64,000 bases of DNA from Streptomyces sp. NBC_01788 (GTDB lineage Bacteria; Actinomycetota; Actinomycetes; Streptomycetales; Streptomycetaceae), in assembly GCF_035917575.1 (NCBI RefSeq), contig NZ_CP109090.1:2852001-2916000 (forward strand), written 5' to 3'. Below the pieces are notes generated by a model that was not told where the DNA came from, made no database searches, and saw nothing but the letters and a program-made list of their open reading frames with translations. Positions within the stretch are counted from its first letter, which is position 1. Each line of letters begins with the position of its first letter. This document shows, piece by piece, positions 8,166 to 17,196 of the stretch. The translations under genes were made by a program, and so were the position numbers.

Positions 8166-8404
8166 GGGGGCCTCCTTGTCGAGTACGGCGTCAAGGGGAT
8201 TACCGCAGCCCTACCCAGTGCGCGCCGGGGCAGACGTAGAAGAACGGCCTACGTGCCGCTGGTCACATTCCCTTCCACCAGGTTGGGGCAATCGCGGCAC
8301 AACGGCCACTCTCGTTGACACCTACCCCTGGGGATGGTGTGGTCAGGACTCTTCGACACCGCCTTCGGCTCCGCCCGGCGAAGGCCGATCGACGAGGAGG
8401 GGCC

Positions 8405-11400
8405 GTGCGGCTTCGGCGCGGTATGGGGCAGGGAAAGAGCGCGGCCGTACTCGCGCTCGCCGTCCTGGCCGGAACACTGGGAGCCGCACCCGCGGCCGTC
8501 GCGGCGCCGTCCGCCCCCGATCCCGGCACCGGCCTCCCGGCCGCGAACCCGGAGCACCCCGCCACTGCCTCCTCCGACCTCGCGGTGTGGCCACGCCCGC
8601 AGTCCCTGCAGGAGACCGGTGGCGCGGTGAAGGTCGCCGACCGGGTCGTCGCCCTGGTCGCCGACGCGGACGCGGACCCGTACGCCCTGAGCGCGCTGCG
8701 CTCGCTGCTGTACGAGGCCGGGGCCCGGACGGTCACGGACCTCCGGGGGACGGACGCGGTTCCGGTGGGCACCCTGGCGGTGCGCGCCTACACCGAGCGG
8801 GCGCACAGCGACCCGCGGCACGCGCTGCCCTCCGGCGGCTACGTCCTCACCACGGGCAAGGACGCCGTGACGCTCACCGGCGCCGGCGAGGACGGCCTCT
8901 TCCACGCCGTGCAGACGCTTCGGCAGCTCCTGCGCCCCGACGGGACCGTCCCCGGTGTGAACGTCCGGGACTGGCCGGGCACCGCCGTGCGCGGCACCAC
9001 GGAGGGCTTCTACGGCACCGCGTGGACACAGCAGCAGCGGCTCGGCCAACTGGACTTCATGGGCCGTACCAAGCAGAACCGGTACCTGTACGCCCCGGGC
9101 GACGACCTCTACCGCCAGGAGCGCTGGCGCGAGGCGTACCCGGCCCTGCAGCGGTCCGCCTTCCGTGAGCTGGCCGACCGGGCGCGCGCCAACCACGTCA
9201 CGCTCGGCTGGGCGGTGGCCCCGGGCCAGTCGCTGTGCTTCGCCTCGGACGACGACGTACGGGCGCTGAACCGCAAGCTGGAGGCGATGTGGGCGCTCGG
9301 GTTCCGGGCGTTCCAGCTCCAGTTCCAGAACGTCAGCTACAGCGAGTGGCACTGCGGCGCGGACCCGGCCCGCTTCGGCTCCGGTCCGGACGCGGCGGCA
9401 CGGGCGCAGGCGCGGGTGGCGAACGAGGTCGCCCGCTACCTCGCGGAGCGGCACCCGGACGCGGCGCCGCTGTCGTTGATGCCGACGGAGTTCTACGAGG
9501 ACGGCTCGACGCCCTACCGGCGGGCGCTGGCGTCCTCCCTGGACGCGTCGGTCCAGGTCGCCTGGACCGGGGTGGGCGTGGTGCCGCGGACCATCACGGG
9601 CGACGAACTGGCCGACGCCCGGGCGGCGTTCGCGCATCCGCTGGTCACCATGGACAACTACCCGGTCAACGACTACGCCGAGGACCGCATCTTCCTCGGC
9701 CCGTACACCGGGCGCGACCCGGCCGTCGCCAGCGGCTCGTCCGCCCTGCTGGCCAACGCGATGGAGCAGGCGGAGGCCTCGCGCATCCCGCTGTTCACGG
9801 CGGCCGACTACGCCTGGAACCCGCGCGACTACCGCCCCGAGGAGTCCTGGAAGGCGGCGGTCGCCGACCTCGCGGGAGGCGACGTACAGCGCCACGAGGC
9901 GCTGTCGGCGCTGGCCGGCAACGACGCGTCCTCGGTGCTCGGCGGCACCGAGTCCGCGTATCTGCGCCCGCTGATCGCGGCCGTCTGGCAGGCCCGTACG
10001 ACGACGGACCGGGCCGCGAACGAGCAGGCCGAGCAGCGGCTGCGCGCCGCCTTCATGGTGCTGCGCGAGCTGCCGCAGAACCTGTCGGGCGACGGCACCC
10101 TCGCAGCCGAAGTCGCGCCGTGGTCCGCGCAGTTGGCGCGCTACGGCAAGGCGGGCGAGGCGGCGCTCGACATGCTCGGCGCCCAGCGCGCGGGCGACGC
10201 GGCGGGCGCCTGGACCGCGTACCGGACGCTGGACCGGCTGCGGGCCGGCGTCAGGAGCGCCGACGTGACGGTCGGCAAGGGGGTTCTGGACCCCTTCCTG
10301 GACCGGGCGCGGCAGGAGTACGAGACCTGGGCCGGCCTGACCCACGAGCCGGCCGCGGACCCGGGTGGGGCGCCGGACGGCCGCACGGTCCGTTTCCCGA
10401 GCGCCCGCGCCCTCACCGCCGTGACGGTCCTCAGCGACCCCGGAACGACCGGTGCCGTCGAGGTCCACATCCCCGGACAGGGCTGGCGCCGGGTGGGGAC
10501 GCTGACGGAGCAGGGGGCCACGGAGATCGTCACCGCGCAGTCCCCGTCCGCGGACAGCGCGGTGACGCACCCGCCGGCCCTCTGGCCGCCGGTCTCCCCG
10601 GCTCCCGACCTCTGGACGCGCCCGCCGGCCCTCGTGCAGCCCACTCCCCCGCCGGCCGGCACCCGCGTCGACGCCGTCCGCGTGACCGGCGCGTACCCCT
10701 TGCGGGTGCGCCACCTGGTCCCCTGGTTCGCCGACACCCCGGTGGCGGACCTGGAGCTGCCGCGGGCCGAGGCCGACGCGGAGATCGGCGGCACGGAGCG
10801 GCTGACCGCCCGGCTGTCCTCCGGCCGTCCGGCCGACGTGCGGGGAAAGATCACCGTCGAGGCACCCGAGGGCATCGAGGTCCGCGTCCCCACCAAGCCG
10901 GTCACCGTGCCCCGCGGCACCACGGTGAACGTCCCCGTCGAGGTGATCGTGCCGCCGGCCTCGCCCTCCCGCTCGTACGACATCCGCGTCACCTTCGCCG
11001 GAGTGACCCGCACCGTCACGGTCCGCACCTTCCCGCGCACCGCGGGCCCCGACCTGGCGCGCACCGGCACGGCGAGCTCCTCCGCCGACGAGACCGCCGA
11101 CTTCCCGGCCTCCGCCGCGATCGACGGCAACCCGGACACCCGCTGGTCCTCCCCCGTCGACGACGGCGCCTGGTGGCAGGTGGAACTCCCGCAGCAGGTG
11201 CGCCTGGGCAAGGTCGCCCTCCACTGGCAGGACGCCCACCCCTCCGCCTACCGCATCCAGGTCTCCACGGACGGCCGGCGCTGGCGCACCGCCACGACCG
11301 TCCGCGGCAGCGACGGCGGCCGCGAGACCCTGCGCATGGACGCGCGGGACGTCCGCTACATCCGCGTGCAGGGCGACAAGCGGGCCACCCAGTACGGCTA

Positions 11401-11440
11401 TTCGCTGTGGTCGGTGGAGGCGTACGCGGTCGCTGACTGA
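8405..11440 (+). CDS. Secreted GH84-like beta-N-acetylhexosaminidase with CBM32, catalytic Asp pair altered
   Basis: A 1011-residue exported protein. I chose the GTG at 8405 because GAGGAGG lies just before it and a signal peptide follows (MRLRRGMGQGKSAAVLALAV, cleavage near AAVAAP). Order of domains: hexosaminidase N-terminal domain (residues 60-190); a GH84-type barrel starting at 'GTTEGFYGTAWT' and including 'YLYAPGDD', 'MPTEFYEDG', 'VAWTGVGV', 'MDNYPVNDY' and 'TAADYAWNPRDY'; a helical region; an NEW3-like beta domain; and a C-terminal F5/8 type C (CBM32) domain. In known GH84 enzymes the fourth strand ends in an Asp-Asp pair; here the aligned residues are Gln308-Asn309 (LQFQNVSY). It may be a carbohydrate-binding pseudoenzyme or use another acid. 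Confidence 0.88.
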   Translation: MRLRRGMGQGKSAAVLALAVLAGTLGAAPAAVAAPSAPDPGTGLPAANPEHPATASSDLAVWPRPQSLQETGGAVKVADRVVALVADADADPYALSALRSLLYEAGARTVTDLRGTDAVPVGTLAVRAYTERAHSDPRHALPSGGYVLTTGKDAVTLTGAGEDGLFHAVQTLRQLLRPDGTVPGVNVRDWPGTAVRGTTEGFYGTAWTQQQRLGQLDFMGRTKQNRYLYAPGDDLYRQERWREAYPALQRSAFRELADRARANHVTLGWAVAPGQSLCFASDDDVRALNRKLEAMWALGFRAFQLQFQNVSYSEWHCGADPARFGSGPDAAARAQARVANEVARYLAERHPDAAPLSLMPTEFYEDGSTPYRRALASSLDASVQVAWTGVGVVPRTITGDELADARAAFAHPLVTMDNYPVNDYAEDRIFLGPYTGRDPAVASGSSALLANAMEQAEASRIPLFTAADYAWNPRDYRPEESWKAAVADLAGGDVQRHEALSALAGNDASSVLGGTESAYLRPLIAAVWQARTTTDRAANEQAEQRLRAAFMVLRELPQNLSGDGTLAAEVAPWSAQLARYGKAGEAALDMLGAQRAGDAAGAWTAYRTLDRLRAGVRSADVTVGKGVLDPFLDRARQEYETWAGLTHEPAADPGGAPDGRTVRFPSARALTAVTVLSDPGTTGAVEVHIPGQGWRRVGTLTEQGATEIVTAQSPSADSAVTHPPALWPPVSPAPDLWTRPPALVQPTPPPAGTRVDAVRVTGAYPLRVRHLVPWFADTPVADLELPRAEADAEIGGTERLTARLSSGRPADVRGKITVEAPEGIEVRVPTKPVTVPRGTTVNVPVEVIVPPASPSRSYDIRVTFAGVTRTVTVRTFPRTAGPDLARTGTASSSADETADFPASAAIDGNPDTRWSSPVDDGAWWQVELPQQVRLGKVALHWQDAHPSAYRIQVSTDGRRWRTATTVRGSDGGRETLRMDARDVRYIRVQGDKRATQYGYSLWSVEAYAVAD

Positions 11441-11450
11441 GCCCGCCGGG

Positions 11451-11470
11451 GGAACGGGACCCTCCGTTCC
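11451..11470 (+). terminator. Terminator-like hairpin after the GH84 gene
   Basis: A perfect 7-bp stem, GGAACGG-gaccct-CCGTTCC, begins ten bases after the stop codon. No T-run follows, which is common in high-GC actinomycetes. Confidence 0.5.
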
Positions 11471-11548
11471 TCGGTACCGCGATCCTCGGCCTCTTCCGGA
11501 CCACGATCCCCGGTTCACCCGGCTTCCTCGGCGCTTCACTATTCACTC

Positions 11549-11576
11549 AGTACATGTACTCAGTGCATACTGAGTA
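11549..11576. promoter_or_regulatory. Overlapping palindromes at the padR start (putative operator)
   Basis: A 12-bp perfect palindrome AGTACATGTACT (11549-11560) overlaps an inverted repeat TACTCAGT-GCAT-ACTGAGTA (11557-11576), which ends one base before the chosen ATG. The segment is AT-rich for this genome. Its place fits autorepression of the PadR-ABC operon by occlusion of the promoter and translation start. Confidence 0.65.
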
Positions 11577-11577
11577 C

Positions 11578-12120
11578 ATGAGCACCCGCCACATCCTGCT
11601 GGGCCTGCTCGCCGGAGGGCCGAGCCATGGCTACGACCTGAAGCGACGCCACGACGAACACTTCCCACAGGCCCGCCCGCTGGCCTACGGGCAGGTCTAC
11701 ACGACCCTGCAACGGCTGGTCCGCGACGGACTGGCCCAGGTGGAGGGCACCGACTCCGACGGAGGACCGGAGCGCACGCTGTACCGCCTCACGGCCGAGG
11801 GCTCCCGCGAAGTCGCCGACTGGGCCGGGCAGGTCACGCCTCCCGCGCCCTTCGTGGCGAACGAGATCTTCGCGAAGGTCGTCACGGCGATCCTCACCGG
11901 CGGCGACCCCGCCGCCCACCTGCTCGCGCAACGCGCCGCGCACATGGCGCGGATGCGGGAGCTGACGGCGGTCAAGACCGCCCCGGGCGCCGATCTGGCG
12001 ACCGTGCTCTCGGCGGACTACGCCCTCAACCACCTCGACGCCGACCTGCGCTGGATGACCACCACCCAGGCCCGGCTCACCACTCTGACCGCTCTGACCG
12101 TGGAGGTCGACCGAGCATGA
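11578..12120 (+). CDS. PadR family transcriptional regulator
   Basis: A 180-residue regulator with the PadR winged helix at the N-terminus: 'ILLGLLAGGPSHGYDLKRRHDEHF', then 'LAYGQVYTTLQRLVRDGLAQ' and the wing 'PERTLYRLTAEGSREVADW'. The C-terminal helical half (Vir-type) should make the dimer. An ATG eight codons upstream (11554) is also open, but it lies inside the palindromes, so I prefer 11578. Its stop overlaps the start of the ABC ATPase gene by four bases (ATGA). PadR proteins usually repress adjacent efflux genes and respond to lipophilic compounds. Confidence 0.88.
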   Translation: MSTRHILLGLLAGGPSHGYDLKRRHDEHFPQARPLAYGQVYTTLQRLVRDGLAQVEGTDSDGGPERTLYRLTAEGSREVADWAGQVTPPAPFVANEIFAKVVTAILTGGDPAAHLLAQRAAHMARMRELTAVKTAPGADLATVLSADYALNHLDADLRWMTTTQARLTTLTALTVEVDRA

Positions 12121-12806
12121 GCAACCTTCCGGTGCCCCTTCTGGAGGCCCGAGACCTCGTCAAGTCCCATGGCAGGACCCCGGCGCTGCGCGGGGCGTGC
12201 CTGGAGCTGCGCGAGGGCGAGATCGTCGCCGTGACCGGCGCCAGCGGCAGCGGGAAGTCCACGCTGCTGCACTGCCTGGCGGGCATCGTCCGGCCGGACG
12301 AGGGCTCGGTGACGTACCGCGAGGAACGCGTCGACAGGCTGCCGGAGCAGCGCCTGAGCGAGCTGCGCCGCACCGACTTCGGGGTGGTGTTCCAGTTCGG
12401 GCAGCTGATCCCCGAACTGACCGCCGTGGACAACGTGGCGCTGCCGCTGATGCTGGCCGGGACCGCGCGGGGGACGGCCCAGGAGCAGGCGGGGGCGTGG
12501 CTCGAGCGGTTCGGGGTGCGGGAGCAGGGGGCCGCGCGGCCCGGGGAGTTGAGCGGGGGCCAGGCACAACGCGTGGCGCTGGCACGGGCGTTGGTGACCG
12601 GTCCGAGGGTGGTGTTCGCGGACGAGCCGACGGGGGCACTGGACTCGCTGGCGAGCGAACAGGTGATGACGGCCCTGGTGGGAGCCGCCCGGGAGGCGGG
12701 CACGGCGGTCCTGCTGATCACGCACGACGCCCAGACGGCGGCTTACGCCGACCGCGAGGTGCGGCTGCAGGACGGCATGACGGTCGCGTCGGAGGTGCTC
12801 GCGTGA
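12117..12806 (+). CDS. ABC transporter ATPase (MacB/LolD type)
   Basis: A 229-residue cytoplasmic ATPase with Walker A GASGSGKST, signature LSGGQAQRV, Walker B VVFADEP and an H-loop 'LITHDAQTA'. The Q-loop reads VVFQFGQL. The short length and the LolD/MacB-like sequence fit pairing with an FtsX-type permease, which is the next gene. It overlaps padR and the permease gene by four bases at each end, so the three are one translational unit. Substrate unknown; efflux of an antibiotic or lipid is the usual role. Confidence 0.93.
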   Translation: MSNLPVPLLEARDLVKSHGRTPALRGACLELREGEIVAVTGASGSGKSTLLHCLAGIVRPDEGSVTYREERVDRLPEQRLSELRRTDFGVVFQFGQLIPELTAVDNVALPLMLAGTARGTAQEQAGAWLERFGVREQGAARPGELSGGQAQRVALARALVTGPRVVFADEPTGALDSLASEQVMTALVGAAREAGTAVLLITHDAQTAAYADREVRLQDGMTVASEVLA

Positions 12807-14158
12807 GGACCGATCTGCGGCTGGCCTGGCTGCTCGTGCGGGGTTCGGACCGGCGGGAGTGGTGGCGGATCGCCCTCACGGTGGTGGGGGCCATGTGGGC
12901 GACGGGGCTGGGGCTGGCGGCCGCCGTCCTGGCCACGGTGCGCGGGCAGTACAGCTTCTCCGTCGGCAACGGCCTGCTCGACCAGCCCGGCGAGCGCTCC
13001 GGGGTGATCGTCACGCTGCTGCTCCTGCTGGTGCCCGTGCTCGGGTTCCTCGGGCAGTGCGCCCGGATCGGCGCGGTGCACCGCGACCGGCGGACGGCCG
13101 TGCTGCGGCTGGCGGGCGCGGAGCCGGGCCGGGTGCGGCGGATCGCGGCGCTGGAGACCGGGCTCGCCTGCCTGCTGGGCTCCGCGCTCGCCACGGCCGG
13201 AGCGGCGGCGGTGCTGGTGGCCGTGTGGGAGCGGCCCACCCCGTCGGCCTGGGCCGGGATGGCGCTGGTCGCGGCCGTGGTGCCGGTGCTGGGCACGGCG
13301 GCCGGGGTCCTGGCGCTACGCCGCGTGGTGGCCTCACCGCTGGGGTGGGTACGGCGGAGCCATGAGCGGTCGGGTCGTGGTCCGGCGCTGCTGTTCGTGG
13401 GCGGGCTGCTGGTCGTGGGCGTGGTGGCGCTGGGCGCGGTGGCCGGTACGTCCGCCGACTCCCGGCACCAGGGCCTGGCGAGGGGCCCGGTCGTCGTCAT
13501 GGCGGCGGTCCTCGCCGTCGGCGCGGGCGCGGTGTGGCTCACGGGCGCCCTGTCCCGGCTGACCGGCCGGCTGCTCGCGGCCCGGACGGGCTCCCCGGCG
13601 GTGCTGATCGCGGCGGAACGGCTGCGGGACGACCCGTGGGCGGCGGCCCGCACCCATGCGGCGGTGCTCCTGGTGACGGTGGTCGGGACCGGGTACATGG
13701 GGGTCCGGCAGGGCATGCTCACCGAACTGGAGGACATGCGCCGGCGGCAGACGCTCGGGACGGCCATGTCCTTCTACACGACCGGGCTGGACCTCACGGC
13801 CGCAGCCATCGCCATCGCCCTCGCGATCGTCCTCACGGCGCTCGCCGTCGGCACCGCCGAGTCCGTCGCCACCCGGCGCCGGGCCCTGGCCGCGCAGGTG
13901 GCCGCCGGAGTGCCCCGACGGGTGCTCGCCCGGGCCCTCTTGCTGGAAACCGCGCTGCCCCTGTCCCCTGCCGTGCTCGTGGCAGGCGTGGGCGGCCTGG
14001 CCATCGGCGTCTGGTACGGGCTCCTCATCTCCGGGACCGTGCCGTACACGGCGCTCCTGGTCCCGGCCGGTGTGTACGCCACCTGCCTGCTGGCCACGGC
14101 CGCGTCCCTGCCACTGCTCCACCGCTCGGTCCGCCCGGCGGAGCTGCGGTACGCGTGA
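12803..14158 (+). CDS. FtsX-like ABC permease
   Basis: A 451-residue integral membrane protein from a GTG overlapping the ATPase stop (GTGA). About ten hydrophobic segments are visible. The first helix is 'WRIALTVVGAMWATGLGLAA', and the typical FtsX region includes 'HRDRRTAVLRLAGAEPGRVRRIAALET', matched in the second half by 'ESVATRRRALAAQVAAGVPRRVLARALLLET' (each a coupling helix with following membrane helix). This is the MacB/FtsX form with duplicated domains. With the ATPase it forms a PadR-controlled exporter. Confidence 0.88.
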   Translation: MRTDLRLAWLLVRGSDRREWWRIALTVVGAMWATGLGLAAAVLATVRGQYSFSVGNGLLDQPGERSGVIVTLLLLLVPVLGFLGQCARIGAVHRDRRTAVLRLAGAEPGRVRRIAALETGLACLLGSALATAGAAAVLVAVWERPTPSAWAGMALVAAVVPVLGTAAGVLALRRVVASPLGWVRRSHERSGRGPALLFVGGLLVVGVVALGAVAGTSADSRHQGLARGPVVVMAAVLAVGAGAVWLTGALSRLTGRLLAARTGSPAVLIAAERLRDDPWAAARTHAAVLLVTVVGTGYMGVRQGMLTELEDMRRRQTLGTAMSFYTTGLDLTAAAIAIALAIVLTALAVGTAESVATRRRALAAQVAAGVPRRVLARALLLETALPLSPAVLVAGVGGLAIGVWYGLLISGTVPYTALLVPAGVYATCLLATAASLPLLHRSVRPAELRYA

Positions 14159-14260
14159 TCGTGCGGTCCCGTGGGCACGGGGCCGCGCTGCCCCATGCCG
14201 AAGGGCCGCCGGGCGGCCTCCCGCGCCGGCGCCTCCCGCGCGCCGGTTCCGGCGGGCCGG

Positions 14261-14307
14261 GCGGGTGCCCCGGGCCCGCGGGCGGGACCCGGGCCCAGGG
14301 CACCCGC
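14261..14307. terminator. Strong bidirectional terminator
   Basis: A 17-bp stem with one mismatch: GCGGGTGCCCCGGGCCC (14261-14277) against GGGCCCAGGGCACCCGC (14291-14307), loop of 13 bases. It lies between the converging FtsX permease and HNH genes. Confidence 0.85.
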
Positions 14308-14335
14308 CCCTCGGCAATGCGAAGGCCCGGAATCG

Positions 14336-14872
14336 TCAGGCGGAGATGCCGTCGATCCGGGCCAGGGCGTCGTCCGCGCCGTACGGCTGCAGGTAGGGCA
14401 GCCAGCGCGGGTCCCTATGCCCGGTGCCGATGATGCGCCAGGCCAGACCCGTGGGCGGGGCCGGCTTGTGGCGCAGGCGCCAGCCGAGCTCGACCAGGTG
14501 GCGGTCGGCCTTGACGTGGTTGCAGCGGCGGCAGGAGGCCACCACGTTGTCCCAGACGTGCTTGCCCCCGCGTGAACGCGGGATGACGTGGTCGACGCTG
14601 GTTGCGATGCCACCGCAGTACATGCACCGGCCCCCGTCGCGCGCGAACAGCGCCCTTCGGGTGAGAGGAACGGGCCCCCGGTAGGGGACCCGCACGAAAC
14701 GCTTGAGCCGGACCACGCTGGGTGCGGGGACGGTGACGGTTGCGCTGTGCAGATAGGCGCCGGACTCCTCGAGGCAGACTGCCTTGTTCTCCAGGACGAG
14801 GATGAGCGCGCGGCGGAGCGGTACGACGCCGAGCGGCTCGTACGACGCGTTGAGGACCAGGACATGCGGCAC
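14336..14872 (-). CDS. HNH endonuclease family protein
   Basis: A 178-residue protein from a GTG with a perfect AAGGAGG at 14878-14884. The N-terminal part (VLVLNASYEPLGVVPLRRAL) is followed by the zinc-dependent HNH motif. 'CMYCGG' and 'CRRCN' give two Cys pairs, 'SVDHVIPRSRGG' supplies the catalytic His, and 'WDNVVASCRRCNHVKADR' supplies the Asn and final His. The 'NASYEPL' N-terminus is typical of a widespread chromosomal actinobacterial HNH family that is not tied to mobile elements. Its substrate and role are unknown. The strong start site and the conserved motif make it a functional gene. Confidence 0.9.
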   Translation of the reverse strand: MPHVLVLNASYEPLGVVPLRRALILVLENKAVCLEESGAYLHSATVTVPAPSVVRLKRFVRVPYRGPVPLTRRALFARDGGRCMYCGGIATSVDHVIPRSRGGKHVWDNVVASCRRCNHVKADRHLVELGWRLRHKPAPPTGLAWRIIGTGHRDPRWLPYLQPYGADDALARIDGISA

Positions 14873-15205
14873 GGATGCCTCCTTGTACGCCGGCGGCGCG
14901 TGGCTCGCGCCGGGGCTGTCTGCAGTCAGTTTCCCCTCATGCCTGGTGAACGCGCCACCATGTCCCGGTAACGGGCTGGGAGTGTTTTCGACCACACCTC
15001 ATTCATCCCCCGGACCACGGCCCCTTCACACAGCCTGTTCAGAGGCCGGTGGTCACCGTCCCCCCACGCGCCCTTCCTGGAACTTCCCGGGAACCCACAC
15101 ACCCTGCCCCGTTAGTGTGGTGGTTCTGCCCGTCCGGTGATCTGTTCGTGACCCAGTCGCTATTGACCCCGTGCCGGAGGGCGGATGCACCTGGAGGTAC
15201 CTGCC
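14873..15205. other. 333-base gap between divergent HNH and mscS genes
   Basis: No gene or RNA is seen. It must hold the promoters of both divergent genes. It contains a short palindrome TTCCCGGGAA near 15086, and GTTAGTGT near 15112 could be part of a -10 for mscS. No riboswitch fold is recognised. Confidence 0.5.
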
Positions 15206-16294
15206 GTGTCCTTGCCCGTCGTCCTGCCGGCCGCCGGCCCGTCGCCGTCGCCCTCCGAGTCGCCGGCCCTGACGGTCCCCACGTTCCAGGACGCCCACGA
15301 GACCGCGACGAACGCGGCCGGCTGGGTCGAGCAGAACTGGTCCACATGGCTCGCCATCGGCTTGAAGATCCTGCTGATCCTGGTGATCGCGGCGGTGCTT
15401 CGAGGGGTGGTCCGGCGGACCATCACCAAGATCATCGACCGTATGGCCCGCACGGCGCAGGCGGTGGACGGCACGGCGCTGGGCGGACTGCTGGTCAACG
15501 CCGAGCGCCGCCGGCAGCGCTCTCAGGCGATCGGGTCGGTGCTGCGCTCGGTGACGAGCTTCCTGATCCTGGGCACGGCGGCGCTGATGGTGCTGGCCAC
15601 CTTCGAGATCAACCTGGCGCCCCTGCTGGCCTCGGCCGGTGTGGCCGGTGTGGCGATCGGTTTCGGCGCCCGCAACCTGGTCACCGACTTCCTCTCCGGC
15701 GTGTTCATGATCCTGGAGGACCAGTACGGCGTCGGCGACTCGATCGACGCGGGCGTCGCCATGGGTGAGGTGATCGAGGTCGGACTGCGCGTGACCAAGC
15801 TGCGCGGGGCGAACGGCGAGATCTGGTACGTCCGCAACGGCGAGATCAAGCGGATCGGCAACCTCTCCCAGGGCTGGGCGACGGCCGGTGTCGACGTCAC
15901 CGTCAAGGCGGACGAGGACCTCGACAAGGTGAAGGCCACCCTCGACGAGGTCGCCGAGCGGATGAGCAAGGAGGAGCCCTGGAACGAGCTCCTGTGGAGC
16001 CCGATCGAGGTGCTCGGCCTGGACAGCGTGCTGATCGACTCCATGGTCGTCCGTGTCACGGCCAAGACCATGCCGGGCAAGTCGGTGACCGTCGAGCGGG
16101 AACTGCGCTGGCGCGTCAAGCGCGCCTTCGACGCGGCCCACATCCGCATCGTGGGCGACGCGACGGCCCCGGCGGACGAGACCCCGGCAGCCGATCCGAC
16201 GGCGGGCATGTCGGCCCCCTCGGCGTTCGCCAACGCCACCTCACCCCAGTCCCTGGCAGCCTCCCCGATCCCCCCGCAGTCACTGTCGAAGTAG
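15206..16294 (+). CDS. mscS: Small-conductance mechanosensitive channel (MscS family)
   Basis: A 362-residue membrane channel that should open on hypo-osmotic shock. The N-terminal helices include 'WLAIGLKILLILVIAAVLRG'. A second hydrophobic segment is 'VTSFLILGTAALMVLATFEI'. The pore helix follows, 'GVAGVAIGFGARNLVTDFLSG', with the Gly/Ala packing of MscS TM3, and then the beta domain ('EDQYGVGDSIDAG', 'GEIWYVRNGEIKRIGNLS'). The C-terminal 50 residues are a Pro/Ser/Ala-rich tail. I take the GTG at 15206, with GGAGG eight bases before it. An in-frame ATG at 15185 with its own GGAGG is the alternative and adds seven residues. Confidence 0.9.
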   Translation: MSLPVVLPAAGPSPSPSESPALTVPTFQDAHETATNAAGWVEQNWSTWLAIGLKILLILVIAAVLRGVVRRTITKIIDRMARTAQAVDGTALGGLLVNAERRRQRSQAIGSVLRSVTSFLILGTAALMVLATFEINLAPLLASAGVAGVAIGFGARNLVTDFLSGVFMILEDQYGVGDSIDAGVAMGEVIEVGLRVTKLRGANGEIWYVRNGEIKRIGNLSQGWATAGVDVTVKADEDLDKVKATLDEVAERMSKEEPWNELLWSPIEVLGLDSVLIDSMVVRVTAKTMPGKSVTVERELRWRVKRAFDAAHIRIVGDATAPADETPAADPTAGMSAPSAFANATSPQSLAASPIPPQSLSK

Positions 16295-16454
16295 GCCCAC
16301 GGAGCCTACGCGGAGACCGGCGGAACGGTTCAGCACACTCGTTCGAGTGAAGGGGCGCGGATTCCACCGTGCGACGCGCCCCGCACGCTCCATCGTTCTG
16401 CCGGGGCACACGGCGCGGGCGCGGCCTGACACCAGTGCGACAAGGAGATCAGCG

Positions 16455-17075
16455 ATGAGCGCCGAACCGATCGTGGAGCCGGTGATGACGCAGGTGGACC
16501 CCATCGACCTGTTGAACGCGATCGAAAAGGCGTCGCCGATGCCGATTCGGCCGGAGTACATCGAGGGGACGGTCATCGTGCCGCCGCAGCCGAACGACAA
16601 CCACAATGACGGCGCCTTCGAGCTGGCGGTCCAGTTCTTCAACGCCGGGTTCGATCTCGCGGGCATGGGCAACGGTTACCGCGCCGCCGACAAGGACGGC
16701 GGCACCATGGCCCTGCTCATTCCGGACTTCTACGTCCGACGGCGCAAGGCCTCCGAACTCGACGAGTCCTACCGCAGGACCCACAAGGGCTGGCACCCCG
16801 TCGACATGATCTCCCTCGTCGGCGAGGTGACCTCCAGCAATCACTGGACGGACACCGGCCCCAAGCTCCGCACCTACGCGGCCGCCGGCGTCTCCGTCTA
16901 CGTCCTGGTCAACCGCGAGACCCGGACCGCCCACTGCTACACCACTCCCGTGCTCCCCGGCGAGGACCCCACCAAGGCGTACTACGACGACGAGACCAAG
17001 GTCGACCTCGGCGATCCGCTCCCCCTTCCCGCGCCGTACCCCACGCTGGACACGGCACCGTTCCTCAAGGACTGA
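16455..17075 (+). CDS. Uma2 family (DUF820) putative nuclease-fold protein
   Basis: A 206-residue protein with AAGGAG seven bases before the ATG. It matches the Uma2 family, which has a PD-(D/E)XK-like fold: 'EYIEGTVIVPPQPNDNHN', 'LLIPDFYVRR' (the PD motif), 'SLVGEVTSSNHWTDTGPKLRTYAAAGVSVY' (the E-x-S and following K; split here as SLVGEVTSSNHWTDT and GPKLRTYAAAGVSVY) and 'YVLVNRETRTAHCYT'. Streptomyces chromosomes carry many paralogues of unknown role; nuclease activity is predicted only from the fold. It stands alone between mscS and csnR. Confidence 0.88.
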   Translation: MSAEPIVEPVMTQVDPIDLLNAIEKASPMPIRPEYIEGTVIVPPQPNDNHNDGAFELAVQFFNAGFDLAGMGNGYRAADKDGGTMALLIPDFYVRRRKASELDESYRRTHKGWHPVDMISLVGEVTSSNHWTDTGPKLRTYAAAGVSVYVLVNRETRTAHCYTTPVLPGEDPTKAYYDDETKVDLGDPLPLPAPYPTLDTAPFLKD

Positions 17076-17196
17076 CCGGACCGGGGCTCCCGACCGCGCG
17101 CTCCCCTCACCGTCCCCGTGGGTAACGACTCCGTTGCCGCAGGGACGAACTCTTGACGGCCACTTCATAGCGGGCATACCTTCCTGCCACTCGAAC

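Noticed and set aside
14336..14872. HNH endonuclease considered as part of a homing or phage element
   Set aside because: It is a free-standing chromosomal gene with a strong ribosome binding site, and there are no intron, phage or integrase genes around it.
14873..15205. Gap before mscS considered as a riboswitch (for example c-di-AMP)
   Set aside because: I could not draw a conserved riboswitch fold; only a short palindrome is present.
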